64,000 nt of DNA from Parascedosporium putredinis (GCA_949357655.1 CASHTG010000012.1:2728001-2792000), one strand, 5' to 3'. Shown: positions 50,592 to 63,021, numbered from the stretch's first letter. Program-made: numbers and translations. The notes: generated from the letters alone by a model not told the origin.

Positions 50592-53049
50592 TCAAGTATA
50601 GGGCATCTCCCCTACGCTCGGGTGTAAGGAGGGGCCGCCAAGTTGGCGTGCTTGGCAAGTCGCCCCCGAGGCACCGCCTTCGGCATCTCGCATCATGCGC
50701 CTCCAAGGCCCAGGCTGGCTCATATCTGATTGTACGGAGGGTCTGCTAGTGACGGGGGTGACTGTGAGATTGGAAAGCTGCGAGGGCCTATCGGGGCCGA
50801 GGCGCTTCTCTAGCAAGGTAGAGCGCGCGGCGCCAGAAGTCTGCTGCGGCGAGGAGGGGTCACCAATATAACTGTAACGGTTCGTCGTCGGTGTGATACT
50901 ACTAGCAGAATATGGCTGCACAAACGCCCGTGAAGCCGGGGCAACAATCGGTGTTGCCATCAGCTGGGGGTTGCTCGAGGTTGCGCCACGGCGAAGCCCG
51001 GGCATCGGGGTCGGGGACGGAGCTGTTGTTTGGCCTATCCTAGATGGCCGGAACAGGTTCTGGCCCTGAGGTGCCGGTATCCTTCCTGTCAGATCATAGG
51101 TACTGTTTCCAGCACGACGGACAGGGGAGACATCATTAGTGTCAAGGAAAGGGTTGAGCACAGGAGAGTAAGCCGTTGGAAGGACCGGGGCTGGCGGGGC
51201 CCAGGGACCGAGGTCCGGGCCCGCACGGTAGTTACGGCTTGGCTGCCTAGTGCTGAGCGGCTTAGGAACCAAAGAATTGGAGGGGACTGGTGGCGTTTGC
51301 GTAGGAGTGCGGTTCCAGGGGCCACCCTCAGAAGCGTAGACACTAGCGGGGGTGAGAGTTTTTGACGGGGAGACCGGCTTGATACTGTGGACACGGCTGT
51401 TGACGTAGCAGTGCCTACTTGCCTACGGATCTCAGCGGGGGGCTGAGCGCCGACGTTGGAGCCTCAAGTCGATTGGGTTTGAAGGGTGGAGGCAGCTCCA
51501 GATCCCTAGAAGGGGGTCAGATGGCTTTTGGGGACCAGTCAAATTTCTAACAATCGGGTTTCCAGAATCAAGCTCAACGCGAGAGATGCGGCGCCTCTGC
51601 CGTTCGTCAGCAAGAACCCAGTTTCCAAATTTATCGGCGATATAGACGGTATTGGAGGACTGCGGCGCGGCGGAAGGGGGTACCATATCTGCTTCGGAGA
51701 TATATCGCCACCATCTTCCTCAAACTCCGTCATAGGGCTTTCCTCTTCCTCGCCGCGCTGAGTTGCCGGTACTGGACGTATCGTCTGATTGGACCCGGAA
51801 ACGTTATTGGCAATCGTTGACGTGTTGATGCTAAGCTTCGGCTTGCCATCGGGACGCCTCTGGTTGGAAGCAGGAGCTGTTTGGTCGTCCCTCCGGGACC
51901 GCGTTTTGGAGATGGCAAGGCCAACAGCGCCGGCGCCTTGTCGCATTTCATTGGTAGGGGCAGAGGAGCTTTTGGCCATGGGGGTCTGGCTCGGAATCGC
52001 CGCGGCAGTCACGCTAAGACCCCCGTGCAATAAGTTCCGGGGAAGATATTTTCTCAACCATGGGAGGTGAGGAGGAGCTGTTAGATTGAGTCATCGTGGG
52101 AGCGTACTGGCCCATGGGGAATCTAGTGGGCGGAGATCCATGGATCGGGGCTGAGATATCGTGACCCCGAGGATAAACAGTAAAGCGGCGTGAGATTGCC
52201 TTGAGGCGATCGCTCTTCATAAAGAAGCCGGTTTCGACGCCAGGGTAATCCTTCTTACGCCGGCGGCGGGCAAGACAAATGAGGAGGATCGCTATTCCAA
52301 AAGCGGCGGCCAAGCCGGCACTCAGGCCAGCAATTTGGGCAACAGACAGGCGTCCATTCCCAGTCTTTCCCTGTTCGACGCGCCCGGAATCAGCGGCTAG
52401 TCCGCCGGGTGGGGGATCCTCACTCGAGGTAGGGAGTGGGGGAGGTGCAGTCAAAGTCGCAGTTGTCGGTGAGGGTAAGGGACGGCGGGTCGTGACGGTG
52501 CTGAGAGTTGTCGCGGTAACCGAAGCTCTATCGCCTTGATTCGGAGCCGAGAGTTTAGATGATGGGCCAAGCTGCAAAGTAGCCTGAATAGTTGAGTGCG
52601 TCGGTGTTACCGCGTTTGGTTGACCGGAGCACATGTTGTAAGCTCGCCCGAGAGCGGTTTCTAGTCACAGCCGAACGTCTTAGTCACTGGATGGGGAAAC
52701 ACATCAAGAGGAGAAAAGCATGGAAACTTACGGCTTGCATCAGTGCCGAAGCAAATGCCCAGGGACTTCGCCGCCACAAGACACTGCACCGCGCCCTCGC
52801 CAGCGGTGAAGCCTGAGAGCCGGTCTGCTCGCAGATACACTCAAACGCCGAATCGGAGGAGCAGCGAGCACCCTGAAAGTTGGCCAAGAGGAAGGATCGA
52901 AAGCAATCCTGGGCACATGCCGGGATAATAGAAGGAACATCTTGGGTAGACTTGCTGTCGAGCAGGTGCGCGGAGGAAACCGTAGTGAATAAGGCGAAAA
53001 GAGCCGTGACTGTGCTTGCTAACGAGGGGGTGTAGTGACGAGGGGCCAT
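50592..53049 (-). CDS. CFEM-domain protein with one membrane span and a long intrinsically disordered tail
   Basis: Secreted-side CFEM module on a membrane anchor. The family takes part in haem/iron binding, surface sensing or wall functions; the role here is unknown. A signal peptide (residues 1-26, SLASTVTALFALFTTVSSA) precedes the CFEM domain with eight Cys: IPACAQDCF, GARC, FECIC, VQC, GIC, and NMCSG in exon 2. A Ser/Thr/Pro-rich stalk, a single span near residues 213-237 (LSAGLAAAFGIAILLICLA) and a basic stop-transfer RRRRKK follow. The remaining roughly 550 residues are polar, Pro/Ser/Arg-rich and presumably cytosolic. Start 53049; intron 52661-52731. The frame breaks near 52825, 52025 and 51700, with a probable compensating pair in 51370-51440, so tail details are uncertain. 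Total about 795 residues. It is convergent with the MFS-like gene. Confidence 0.82.
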
Positions 53050-56000
53050 TCTATCGCGACAGAAGACTGAAAGAAGAGAAATAACGCCAGAGGAGCATCC
53101 TTTTCCTGTATGCCATGCCTAGTCTTTCTTTGTCCTCCGCATAGTTTGGTGTCTGTGTTGATTGTGCGGATAGCCAGGACCGATTCCAACAGAGAATGAG
53201 TCTTGGGTGGGTGTTCGGAGGGGTTATCGGGCCATGAATCGGATTGACTCACTTCGAGGACGCTGAGGGTCGGATGGTATCGAGACGGAAGAGAAAGGGA
53301 GGTTGAGGAATGCAAAGGTTGCAAAATGATCGAGGGGCAAACTCTAATGGGAGAGGAGATGGGTCTATCTTAAAAGCGAGGGTGTAGGGGGTATGCAAGG
53401 GAACTTGCAGCAAGGCTCTAGGATTCTGAAGAGCCAGGTTATGGAGAGGCAACCGGGATTAGGATCAGTTGATTGATAGCGTCGGCGGGAAGGATGGGCG
53501 TGCGGAATGCTTAGACAGGAATTGGGTATTTTGGGGATGGCACAGGGTTGAGGGGGTGTAAGAAGACGAAAGAAGGAAACAACGGATCGAGGGTGCCGGA
53601 AAGGGAAAAGAAGGAAACAACTCAAGTCACCGCCATGGAAATTGGGAGTCCTCGAGAAAGAAAAGACCAAAAGAAGAAAAGAAAAAGAAAAAGGGAAAAG
53701 AAAAGAGTTCGCGCTGCATCTGCAGCCTCAAGGCCAGAGGGCGACGGTGGTGGGATGAACGGGATGCCATCATCCCAGAAGTCAGGGACCTTCGGCTCAC
53801 TAGCGATTTGACGGCGGAGCAGTCGGCGAAGGCGGACGTGCGCAGGGCGTGTCGGGAGTGTGGGTGTGGGCGTGGGTGTGGGCGTGGGCGTGGGTGTGGG
53901 TGTGAGTGTGGGATTGGATCATTGATGCGGTGCTGCGTGGTGCAAGCCTGAGTGCGGCGGGTGTGGTCAAGTAGTGAAGTGCCTGAGCAATGCCGCCCGG
54001 AACTAGCCCCCGCCGCTTCGCCGGCAGGAGCGAGGGGCGTTTGTTGGATTTGCTCCCCGCGAGCACCACACCGCACCACACCGCACCACTCCACTCCAAG
54101 GCTCTGCCAGCCCACTCGAATTCGAGGGCGGGCAACAAAAGAATTCTGGGGCAGACCACCGCTGAAACAAGTTCGTGGCAACAAGCTTCTGTGGAAAATG
54201 GAATGCCAAGTCGGAATTCACAATCCATCCCCCTACCCTCGAGGCAAGGGCAGGCTCCCATCGACGGGCCAATTTCCCTCTCTTTCCCCATTCTCTCCTC
54301 ACTATTCCCTCGAAGAGTGGCGAGGACGAGTGCCAGTACGCGCCGGCCATGGAAAGGCCGCACCACGCGGGCGCTAAGCGGCCACTGAGGGGCCCTATCA
54401 CGGGCCCGCAAATCATTCGGATCCCGGATTCGTCGCTGGTGCTGCCACCGCAGAACATCACTGGCACATCCCATCGACGCCTTTCTGCAGGTCCCGATCC
54501 AACACCGCAACCACCAAACGTGAAACAGCCTTGGGACGGAGGCGACACCGACTTCTTCTGCTCAATATCAAACTAAGACATGGCGACTATCTGCTGAGCG
54601 AGTATCGATAGCACGGCGAAGCGCGCAGCAGACAAAGAGCGCGCTAGAAACGTTTTCCCACTGGCTCTCTCCAAAGCCTACATGAAGCTAGCCTATTGTG
54701 AGCCCTGGAAAAGCAAGTCGGCTTCACACGGCGCAAATATACAGCTTGAGCATGAAAGAAGAATTAAGAAAGAATCTAAAAAGAGGATGGATTTATCGGT
54801 TACAGCAAGGCTTTGAGGCAAGATCGCTGGTTGGGGGCGAAAATACAAGCCCAAATCGACGGGGTGGCACAAAGGAACGTTGATGCTGCGCAACTCCATA
54901 TTTCTCTAGAGCCCTTAGTTTTCATTCTTTTTCTCTGGCTCCGTTTCACGTTTCACCAGTGTACAATGGTTTGCCACGGGCCCGGGCAGCCAGCAATGAT
55001 GATTCCCAGGTACTTGTATAATATTCCGATCCTCCAAGCTGACGTGCGAGCAAGCGCAGGCTCCACTGCCCGCCCACAAAACATCGAGAGGCACAGGCCA
55101 CTAGTCCATCCGCGTCTCAAGATAGATCAAGGGATCAATTGGATGTACCGATTACAGCCACAGTGCTTCGCTGGTGGCTGACCGCCAGCCAGTGAGCAAT
55201 CGTCAACCCTCCATTTTAGCCGCCGCTGGTACTACAGATCCTTCGGCGGTCGTTGGATTTTGCTTCTTCCTCTCCTCTAGCCGGAACCGCGCAAACTACC
55301 AAGCACCGTCCTCAGATCCCAATACCACGGGAGGCAGTCAGACTCGATGAGCACTCAGCTCGCCCCCATTCAGCCCTGTATGGGATCGCGCCCCTAGCGT
55401 ATTTGTTTTTTTTTCTTTTTAAGCAACAGACTCGTTCAAGACGCCTCTTGGGCCCTCTTTTCCCTTCTTATCGAGATCAGGCATCGGGGTGCCTCCTTTT
55501 ATTCACGGCCTAGACTGCCCTGTGTGATTTACTTCTTCTGATACTAAAACGACTACCAACACCCGATCTCGTTCCATGGACTTTCTTCTTTGACACTGAG
55601 AAATCCCATGGCCACAGGCTTCCTGGCGTGGCCATCTACGAAGTAGTCAAGCATTGTGTTGTGTCTTCTCCCGCATCGCGCCAATTGGAGACTCCAGTCC
55701 CGGTCAAGCGAGCGAGCTTGAGGGCCACATCCATCGAGAGGCTTGGGCGCTTACATACATCCAGTAGATCTTGATGTACTTTCTCACGCTCTCACGCACC
55801 ACACGCAACCTGCAAAGCCCGTCTACCCGCCCACCCACCACGCACCGCATCAACACTGCAGGTGTTCCCAATTTTAGAAACACCCAACTCCTCCCACCAC
55901 CACGTCCCGATTTAGCGCCCACCACCTTCTTTTGAGCCCCAACGACCCCCAGGGCAACCTTCGTTTCAGGAATCCCACCTCCAACCCACGCTCTCCACGC

Positions 56001-57041
56001 CTACCTCCAGTCAAAATCCGTGGCTTGACTTTCTACTTCTCCTGTCCGGCCAACCTCAAACGCCAGAGGAAGAAAGGCCCTTTTGTTGACTTCATCCTAG
56101 GTCGGAGGGGTTTTTATTCCTTGTTTTTCTTCTTTTCCTTGTCTAAGTGTCTACATTGATACCCCTAGCCGGGCGCCTTGCGAGACTCACTAATGCAGGT
56201 CGACTCTTAATACAATCGTCACTTCCAACGCCCCTACAAGCGGGCGATTCGCCTGGTGCTTCCCATCTTGCCATGGAGTCCTCGGGTTAATTTCCCTGGG
56301 TAGAGCGAGGGTCATCTTGGCTAACCCCTTTTGACCTTTTGATATGTCGTCTTTTTTTCTTCTCGATAGTTGTCCGTCTTTCCGGGACATCGTCCCAGCA
56401 TCGAGGGGAATCAATTTTTCTCCCTCGGGGGTTTTGTCTCCTAGTGTGAATGTGATGTGACAACTAAATGATATATAGCCTGATCTTTTCACAAAGTTGG
56501 CATCTGTGATCACGGCACTAATTTTACTTTGACAGTTTCACAATGTAACTACGTTGGCCAGCTTCTTCAAGGAGATTTCACGCTTTCCTTCTGCTCTGCT
56601 CCAAAACGGGCGTGCTTCAAACTTCAAATCGGGATATCTTTATAGCAGTTTTTGATGTTACGTATGGTGGCCACTTTCGCAGACATCTAGTGTAGGGGGA
56701 AAACATGGACAGTATGAAATGTGGAGCCAGTGGCGGGCCATGGTAGCGTGCACCCAGTCCAAGAGACTTGGAATTGCCCTTGCGTCTCTCCTATTGTGGG
56801 CGAGCATGGCGGAATCATCGTGAAGAGATATTGAAAAGGGGAGCACCCCACTGCTCCGCGCAACATCGCTCTGCAGCTAGCCACCATCAATGGATGGGGG
56901 TCGATCTCTCGCGTGACAACCACCCTTGCCCAAAGCCCCCGAATCTCGCATCTTCTCAAACTCGACCAAACCCCTTTTCTTCCTTCTTCCTTCTTCCTTC
57001 TTCCTTGCTCAAATCAAAAGTCCTGGCTCCCAGAAGGGCCC
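53050..57041. other. 4-kb spacer, CFEM promoter and Dbp5 3' flank
   Basis: Upstream region of the CFEM gene and downstream region of Dbp5. It holds an A/G-rich tract at 53640-53705 and a G-rich tandem array at 53854-53912. Open frames across 53800-54580 on both strands are GC-rich but show no protein family. No RNA gene was recognised. Confidence 0.55.
53854..53912 (+). repeat. GTGGGC/GTGGGT repeat with strong G-quadruplex potential
   Basis: Seven GGG tracts start at 53862, 53868, 53874, 53880, 53886, 53892 and 53898, each separated by exactly three bases (TGT or CGT). Two more GGG tracts flank them. It lies about 0.8 kb upstream of the CFEM start codon, with the G-rich strand being the plus strand. 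Confidence 0.85.
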
Positions 57042-58804
57042 CTAAGCCTCCGGTGCTTGGCGAGGATCAGTTGCGCTGGGAACGAATGCAGCCTGGGCGC
57101 GGTTCGATTTAATCACATCTTGCACCTGCTTCTCCGTGTCATCCCAGTCATCAGGGCTCAACTGGACGAGGTCGATGCCGTAAAGGTTGGCGATATCGCT
57201 GAGGGCCTGGAAACTCTTCTTATCGTAGACGAAGCTGATACTGACTCCGATACGGCCGAATCGACCGGTTCGGCCAATTCGGTGAAGATAGGTTTCTGGG
57301 TCAGGCTCGCTGTCGCCCCTACCCTTCATGGGGATGTCGTAGTTGATAACCATGGAAACAGTCGACACATCGATACCACGGGCCAGGACGTTCGTGGTGA
57401 TAAGTACCTTGGACTTTCCAGAGCGGAACTCTTCAAGAAGGGCGTCTCGTTCGTTGCCTTCGAATGCTCCGTGAAGCGCAGACACGCGGTGGCCGTCGGC
57501 TTCCATACGGCGTTGAATCTCGCTCGCACTCTCACGTGTCTGTACAGCAAGCCATGTCAGTCCACATCAATAGTCCCGATTACAAGGAGGCGGGGAGAGG
57601 GGCGGGTCTCCTCCTCGATATCCAGGGCGACCATACCTTGACGAAAATGACACTTGATCCAACTGTCATGAGCCCATAGAGCTTACACAAGATGTCATAC
57701 TTGTCCTTCTCGCTGGGACAGTCCATATACATCTGGGAGATACCCTTCACCGTCTGCTCGCTAGCAGCTAATGTCATCTTGAGCGCCTTTGGGGCAAATC
57801 GGTCTGCATAACTCATCACCTTGTCGGGGAAGGTGGCGGAGAAGAGCAGCACCTGTATAGATCGCGGGAGCATCCTGAGAGTTGCAAATGATGGGAATTA
57901 GCTCTTCTTTTCTTGTTCTTTTTCTTTTTCGGTTTGGGGCTGTGATGCCATTTGAAGAAGGCGCATCGAGAGGGGTAAAGAGAAGAGAACATACTGCTTG
58001 ATACGCATGCACTGCTCACCGAGGCCTTGCTGGTCCAACATGTTATCGGCCTCATCGATCACGAGCACGCGGAGCTTTGAAACATCTAGCTGACGGCGCC
58101 TGATGACATCGGCAACCGTGCCGGGAGTGCCAACAATGATGTTAGCCTTGACAGGCTCGCCTCGAGCCAATCCTCCCGGAACCGCAGCAGCAACCTTGAG
58201 ACCCTCACAAAAGCGGCCAATCTCGGTGATCACCTTTTCGATCTGGCGGGTCAGTTCTCGGCTAGGAGCGAGAGCCAGGGCCTGCGGGACATCCGGCTGA
58301 GACAAGTCGATACGCGAAAGCATGCCGATCGAAAAGGCGGCGGTCTTTCCGGTTCCGGACTGTGACTGGGCAAGGAGATGTTGAGGAGGGTCCTGAAGCA
58401 TCAGAGGGATGCCTGCCCCCTGAACCTTGGAAGGCTTGTGGTATCCGAGGGCAAGAAGACCGCGAAGAATCTCAGGTGACCTAACAAGAAAAGAGACGGA
58501 GAAGATTAGCATCTGCCAAACGCGGTTTCCAGCGAAAACGTTAAGGGAATGGTCTGGAAGGAAGAATGATTGGAAAAGAAGAGGGTCCCGTACAGGTTGA
58601 GGTCTTGGAATGTCGTCGCAGAGTAAAAGGGAGTGTTTTGATCGGCTTGAGATCGCTTAACGTGACCTTGACATTATGTTCCGAGTCCCAGAGACCGGGG
58701 CCGCCAACAGCAGAGGGCTCATCACCGGCTGGAGGAGCGGGAGCAGCAGCAGCATCGGCGCCCTCCGCAGGTGGCTCGGTAATACGGCTCGCGAGATCAG
58801 CCAT
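57042..58804 (-). CDS. DBP5: DEAD-box ATP-dependent RNA helicase Dbp5 (mRNA export)
   Basis: RNA-dependent ATPase that remodels mRNPs at the cytoplasmic face of the nuclear pore, with Gle1 and the Nup159-type nucleoporin as known partners; it also acts in translation termination. All helicase motifs are visible: Q-motif region (GYHKPSKVQGAGIPL), I AQSQSGTGKT, Ia PSRELTRQ, Ib VGTPGTV, II DEAD, III SAT, IV VIFVK, V TTNVLARGID, VI HRIGRTGRFGR. The acidic, Ala/Pro-rich N-terminus and the DSEHNVKVTLSDLK segment are typical of Dbp5 rather than eIF4A. Start 58804. Introns are 58481-58593, 57875-57994 and 57540-57636. One frame break near 58645, a G one base short, lies in exon 1. Length about 477 residues, as in yeast Dbp5. 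Divergent from Bzz1, 1.6 kb apart. Confidence 0.96.
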
Positions 58805-60407
58805 CTTTCCGAGAAAGCGTGTGCGCGCGCGTGTGTGTGTGTGTGTGGGTATGAGTGTGTGTGAAGATACTGATGCGACAAAAAATTGAGCGTCAAGGCT
58901 CCAGAGGTTGTTGTTGAGTTGAAGGAAGTGTTGTTTGTCGTTGGCGCGAACCAGCAAAGGAAATTCTTGGGCGGGGCAGAAAGCTCGAGGCCAAAGGAGC
59001 TACTTTTAAGGAATTTGGTGCGAGGCAGGGAGAGAGGTTGATTGAGGGTGAAGGTGCGCTCCAAGCTATGCTCCAGTGGGGCAACCCGACCAACTTTGAT
59101 ATTTGGTCCCTGGACTGGAACACCGGCCAACGACGGTATATGCTATCTATAAACCGAAACTAACTGTTAGATATAGGATGCCAGGCTACTCCTATATGAA
59201 GTAATTGAAGATTGACTTGAAGCTCACTTCTCCGGATTTAGGTACCAGACATTAGTGGGGTGGTCATGAAGCTTGAGGCTACAACTTGGCTTGGTGGGGG
59301 TAAAAGGAACTGTGAGGATTGGCGGGGTTGCACCGATGGTTTATCCGATATTCTTCCGGGGGAGGGATGGATTGTTAAATGTACCTTTAACTGGAGCTGG
59401 AAAGTCTTCAAATCTGACAGAGCAAGGTCACATACCAAATAAGCAGGCCCGCCTAACATTGAAATTCACGAACGAATAAAGCCCATTTTGCCTCCCTTCT
59501 TTTCTTTTTCTCCTTCCCTTATTTCTATAATGGCATCAATGCAGTCCTCGTTTTACATAAGGCGAAGCCCTAGAGAGTCTGGCTTCATTTGGTTTACCAT
59601 GAAAACGGGACGTCGGAAAGGGTTGATGAAGGTTTAGCGCCAGGCTAGTGGGTCTTGGGCTTTGATACCATCAAAAGTGTGGGGTGGTAAAGAGGCCCTA
59701 CTGTTACGAGAAAATCCTGAATGCGTCCTTCCGAGAGAGCCTTGCCTCATCGTCATGGCAAGAGCGCTTTCCGGACGCTAGTCTTCTCGGCAACTTGGCT
59801 GTTGACATTCCACAGTCGAAATCAAATACATCCACCAGCCATCCATAGATGTACGCAACCAAGAACATGGATGGGAGGGGTTCCGCTGTGGCTTGCTCCA
59901 GGAGAATGAGGCTAGTTCCTCCAATACATCAATTGGTCAACTCGTGGATGCATTTAGTATGATTGAGGATTAAGAAGTAGCTGCGAACTCTTATCGAACA
60001 ACTCAATTCTCGGGAAGAAGGTCGAATCTGGATGTTTTCCTCAGGGGCTGTGCTAGAAGGAATGCTACACCTTTGCTGGCTCAGTGCACTCCTCAGTGGC
60101 TGTGGATCAAGTGATGACGGCACTATTTTTCGACTTTGGAGCATCTGGCAATAAACAGTCAATGGATTACTCAGTGGGTCTCAGCTTCACTCGTCCACTA
60201 CAACCTGAAGGTACTTCGGACACCCTCGCCGAGCCAACGCCAACGTCAAATCGGCCGGGAAATATCCGTCCAGGATCAATTGAACCTCCCCCAGAACTCC
60301 ATTCTTTACATGTACCGCCGCTCCTCTCCCCGCTCTCTCAACCTGCCCTCGTGGGTTTACATGTTTAAGGCGATCCACATGCTTAGGGAAAACCGTAATA
60401 TCTCATA
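58805..60407. other. Divergent promoter region Dbp5/Bzz1
   Basis: 1.6 kb shared upstream region between two housekeeping genes on opposite strands. TACATGTA lies at 60307-60314, about 95 bp before the Bzz1 ATG. No clear TATA box near either start and no coding sequence. Confidence 0.6.
58818..58848. repeat. GT/CG dinucleotide repeat at Dbp5 start
   Basis: Alternating purine-pyrimidine run (GCGCGC then GT repeat on plus) that begins 14 bp upstream of the Dbp5 ATG, so it is probably transcribed in its 5' UTR. Confidence 0.9.
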
Positions 60408-63021
60408 ATGGCTGAAGTTGAGGCCTTGCCGACTTTCGGCGCCGAATTAAAGGTAGGACCTAGTCGTGTCCCATGGGGAAGCACTCACATGCTCTGGGCT
60501 TGCTGGTTTACCCTCGCCCTTCGTTGTCCCGCACACCACCACGACCCTACCTTGCGTGCGTATGGCCTCGTTGCTAACCCTTATAATCCCCGGGTAGGAT
60601 GGCTTCAAACCAGCCTGCACCTGGGTTGGCCACGAGATCGCCTGGCTTGACGAAATCCAGCAGTTCTACCGCGACCGAAGCGCCATCGAGAAGGAGTATA
60701 GCGCGAAGCTGAATGCCCTCGCCAAGAGGTATTTTGAGAAGAAGAACAAAAGGCTGCCATCTTGAGCGTCGGCGAAACTCCGTCCATGACCCCAGGATCG
60801 TTGGAAAGGTATGCTTGCTCCTTGCTACCACTTCTAGGCCGGGTTTGAACCGAGCCAGCCTCGCAACCCGTTGACTCTTTCCCGCCCACAATCCCGGCGA
60901 AATATTATGAGCGCTAACCGGTTCGCCACGCCCCAGTGCATCTCTGACCACATGGACGACGCAGCTTACGACGATCGAGCAGAGAGCTACCGAGCACGAT
61001 AAGTACGGCAATGATCTGATCACCAGGGTTGCCGATCCACTCAAGAGTCTTGGGCTACGAGTAGAGGACCTACGAAAGCGCCATATCGAGCATTCGGAGA
61101 GACTTGAGAAAGAGAGGGACTCTTCGTATTCCGATCTACGCAAGATGAAAGCCAAGTACGATGCCGCCTGCCAAGAACTCGAAAGCAAGCGCAAGAAGAC
61201 AGAGTCGTCATTCGACAAGGCCAAAGCCCAGAGCGGCTACCAGCAGCAGCTAATGGATACAAATAACGTCAAGAATACATATCTTATCAGCATCAATGTA
61301 ACCAACAAGCAGAAGGAAAAATACTTCCACGAGTATGTTCCCGAGTTAATGGACAGCTTGCAAGACCTCTCCGAGTTCCGAACCCTAAAGCTCAACGACC
61401 TCTGGACCCTTGCCTCACAGCTAGAGCGGGGCATGCTTGAGCAAAGTCGCGGCCTTATGGACCACCTCGGCCAGGAAATCACTCGCAACCAGCCTCACCT
61501 CGACTCTCTAATGTACATGCGGCACAACATTGGCTCGTGGCAGGAGCCATCCGACAAGAGCTTTGAGCCTAGCCCAGTCTGGCACGACGACCCCACCATG
61601 GTCGTCGATGAGATGGCCAAGGTGTACCTGCGGAACGTTTTGACAAAGTCCAAGGGCCAGCTTGGGGATCTACGACGCGAAGTGGACAAAAGCGACGGGA
61701 GATTGAAAATCTGAAAAAGGTGAAGCAAAAGGTGCGGCAGGGTACGGAGAAGAAGGACGAGGTCGAGGTGGTGCGGCAAATTTTTGCGTTACAGGAAGAG
61801 CTTCACGCGCTCGATCGCAAGCGCTTGACGGCAGAGGTCGAAACGTCGACCATCACGTCGACGGTAGGCGACGTGACTCTAGGGGCCAAAACCACAACTT
61901 CAAGTCCCAGACATTCAAGATCCCAACAAATTGCGACCTTTGCGGAGAGCGCATTTGGGGGCTGTCGGCCAAAGGGTTCGACTGCAGAGATTGCGGCTAC
62001 ACATGTCACAGCAAGTGTGAAATGAAGGTTCCTGCCGACTGTCCGGGCGAAAAGTCCAAGGAGGAACGCAAAAAACTCAAGGCGGAACGGCAAGAAGCGG
62101 CCAATTCTCTGCTTTCTGCACCCACAGGACCCCCTGCCCATGTGGCCGAGCTTCCCGACCTAACCCGGTCCAATACGATGACCTCGTTGAGCTCGGGATA
62201 CGCAGCCAGCGCAAACAGGTCCATATCCGGCACGGTGTCTACCCCGCTCTCGCCGACAGAAGAAAGCGTACCGAGTGTCCCTAGCCCACAGCCTACCCTT
62301 ACCCCAGCAGCCGCTGCGGGTGGAGCCCGGAAGAACCGGGTCGTGGCACCTCCCCAAGCTCATACATTAGCGAGCTACCCGGTTCGGCAGACTTTGGCAG
62401 CAAAAAGCAGGAGCAGAAGGGGAAAACGCTGTACGCTTTCCAAGCCAGTGGCGAAGGAGAGCTCTCCGTTCCGGAAGGTCGTGAGGTGGTGCTTCTAGAA
62501 CCGGATGGTAAGTTTTCAGTTGTCAATATCTTTACATGCACTCTTGTATCATGAGACAATCCCTCCCCATTTCCTCTTCCTGCTCCCCTCATCCATTGCC
62601 CTGCCAGCATCTAACAAGCATCTTAGATGGAAGTGGCTGGCTCAAGGTGCGCGCCGGATACAAGGAAGGCATCGTGCCTGCCTCGTACGTGGAGCTTTTG
62701 GCACCGAGCCCGATAGTGCCGCAGACTACCGGTCCCTCTGGGCGGCCGACATCCACATACTCTAACTCGGGATCCTCCATCGGTGGCTCTTCCTTGCAGG
62801 CTAAAAAGAAGGGACCCGCGGTAGCTCCCAGGCGTGGTGCGAAGAGGCTCAAATACGTCGAGGCGCTATACGAATACACGGCGCAAAGCGAAACAGAACA
62901 CAGCATGGTAGAAGGCGAGCGTTTCGTCCTCATCAAGGAGGATCCCGGCGACGGGTGGGCTGAAGTAGAGAAAGGTGGTGTTACGAAGAGCGTGCCGGCA
63001 AGCTATGTCAAGGCGGTTTAG
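60408..63021 (+). CDS. BZZ1: Bzz1-type F-BAR, C1 and double-SH3 protein (actin patch/endocytosis)
   Basis: Membrane-curving adaptor that works with the WASP (Las17) and myosin I machinery at endocytic actin patches. Domains in order: F-BAR with long coiled coil from about residue 10 to 330 (IAWLDEIQQFYRDRSAIEKE at its start); a further coiled segment to 395; a C1 zinc domain at about 403-453 (H-X12-C-X2-C then CRDCGYTCHSKC); a Ser/Pro linker; SH3-1 at about 574-630 (LYAFQASGEGELS, GIVPASYVELL); SH3-2 at about 683-741 (ALYEYTAQSETEHS, PASYVKAV at the end). Start 60408. Introns are 60453-60597, 60809-60936 and 62508-62626. Frame breaks near 60750, 61693 and 61888 (A runs one short) and 62353 (C run one short) interrupt an otherwise continuous protein of about 741 residues, the usual family size in Sordariomycetes as I recall. 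Divergent from Dbp5. Confidence 0.95.

Noticed and set aside
53800..54580. Several overlapping GC-rich open frames on both strands
   Set aside because: Mutually overlapping, contain His/Thr runs read from the G-rich repeat, and show no family; more likely the CFEM promoter region.
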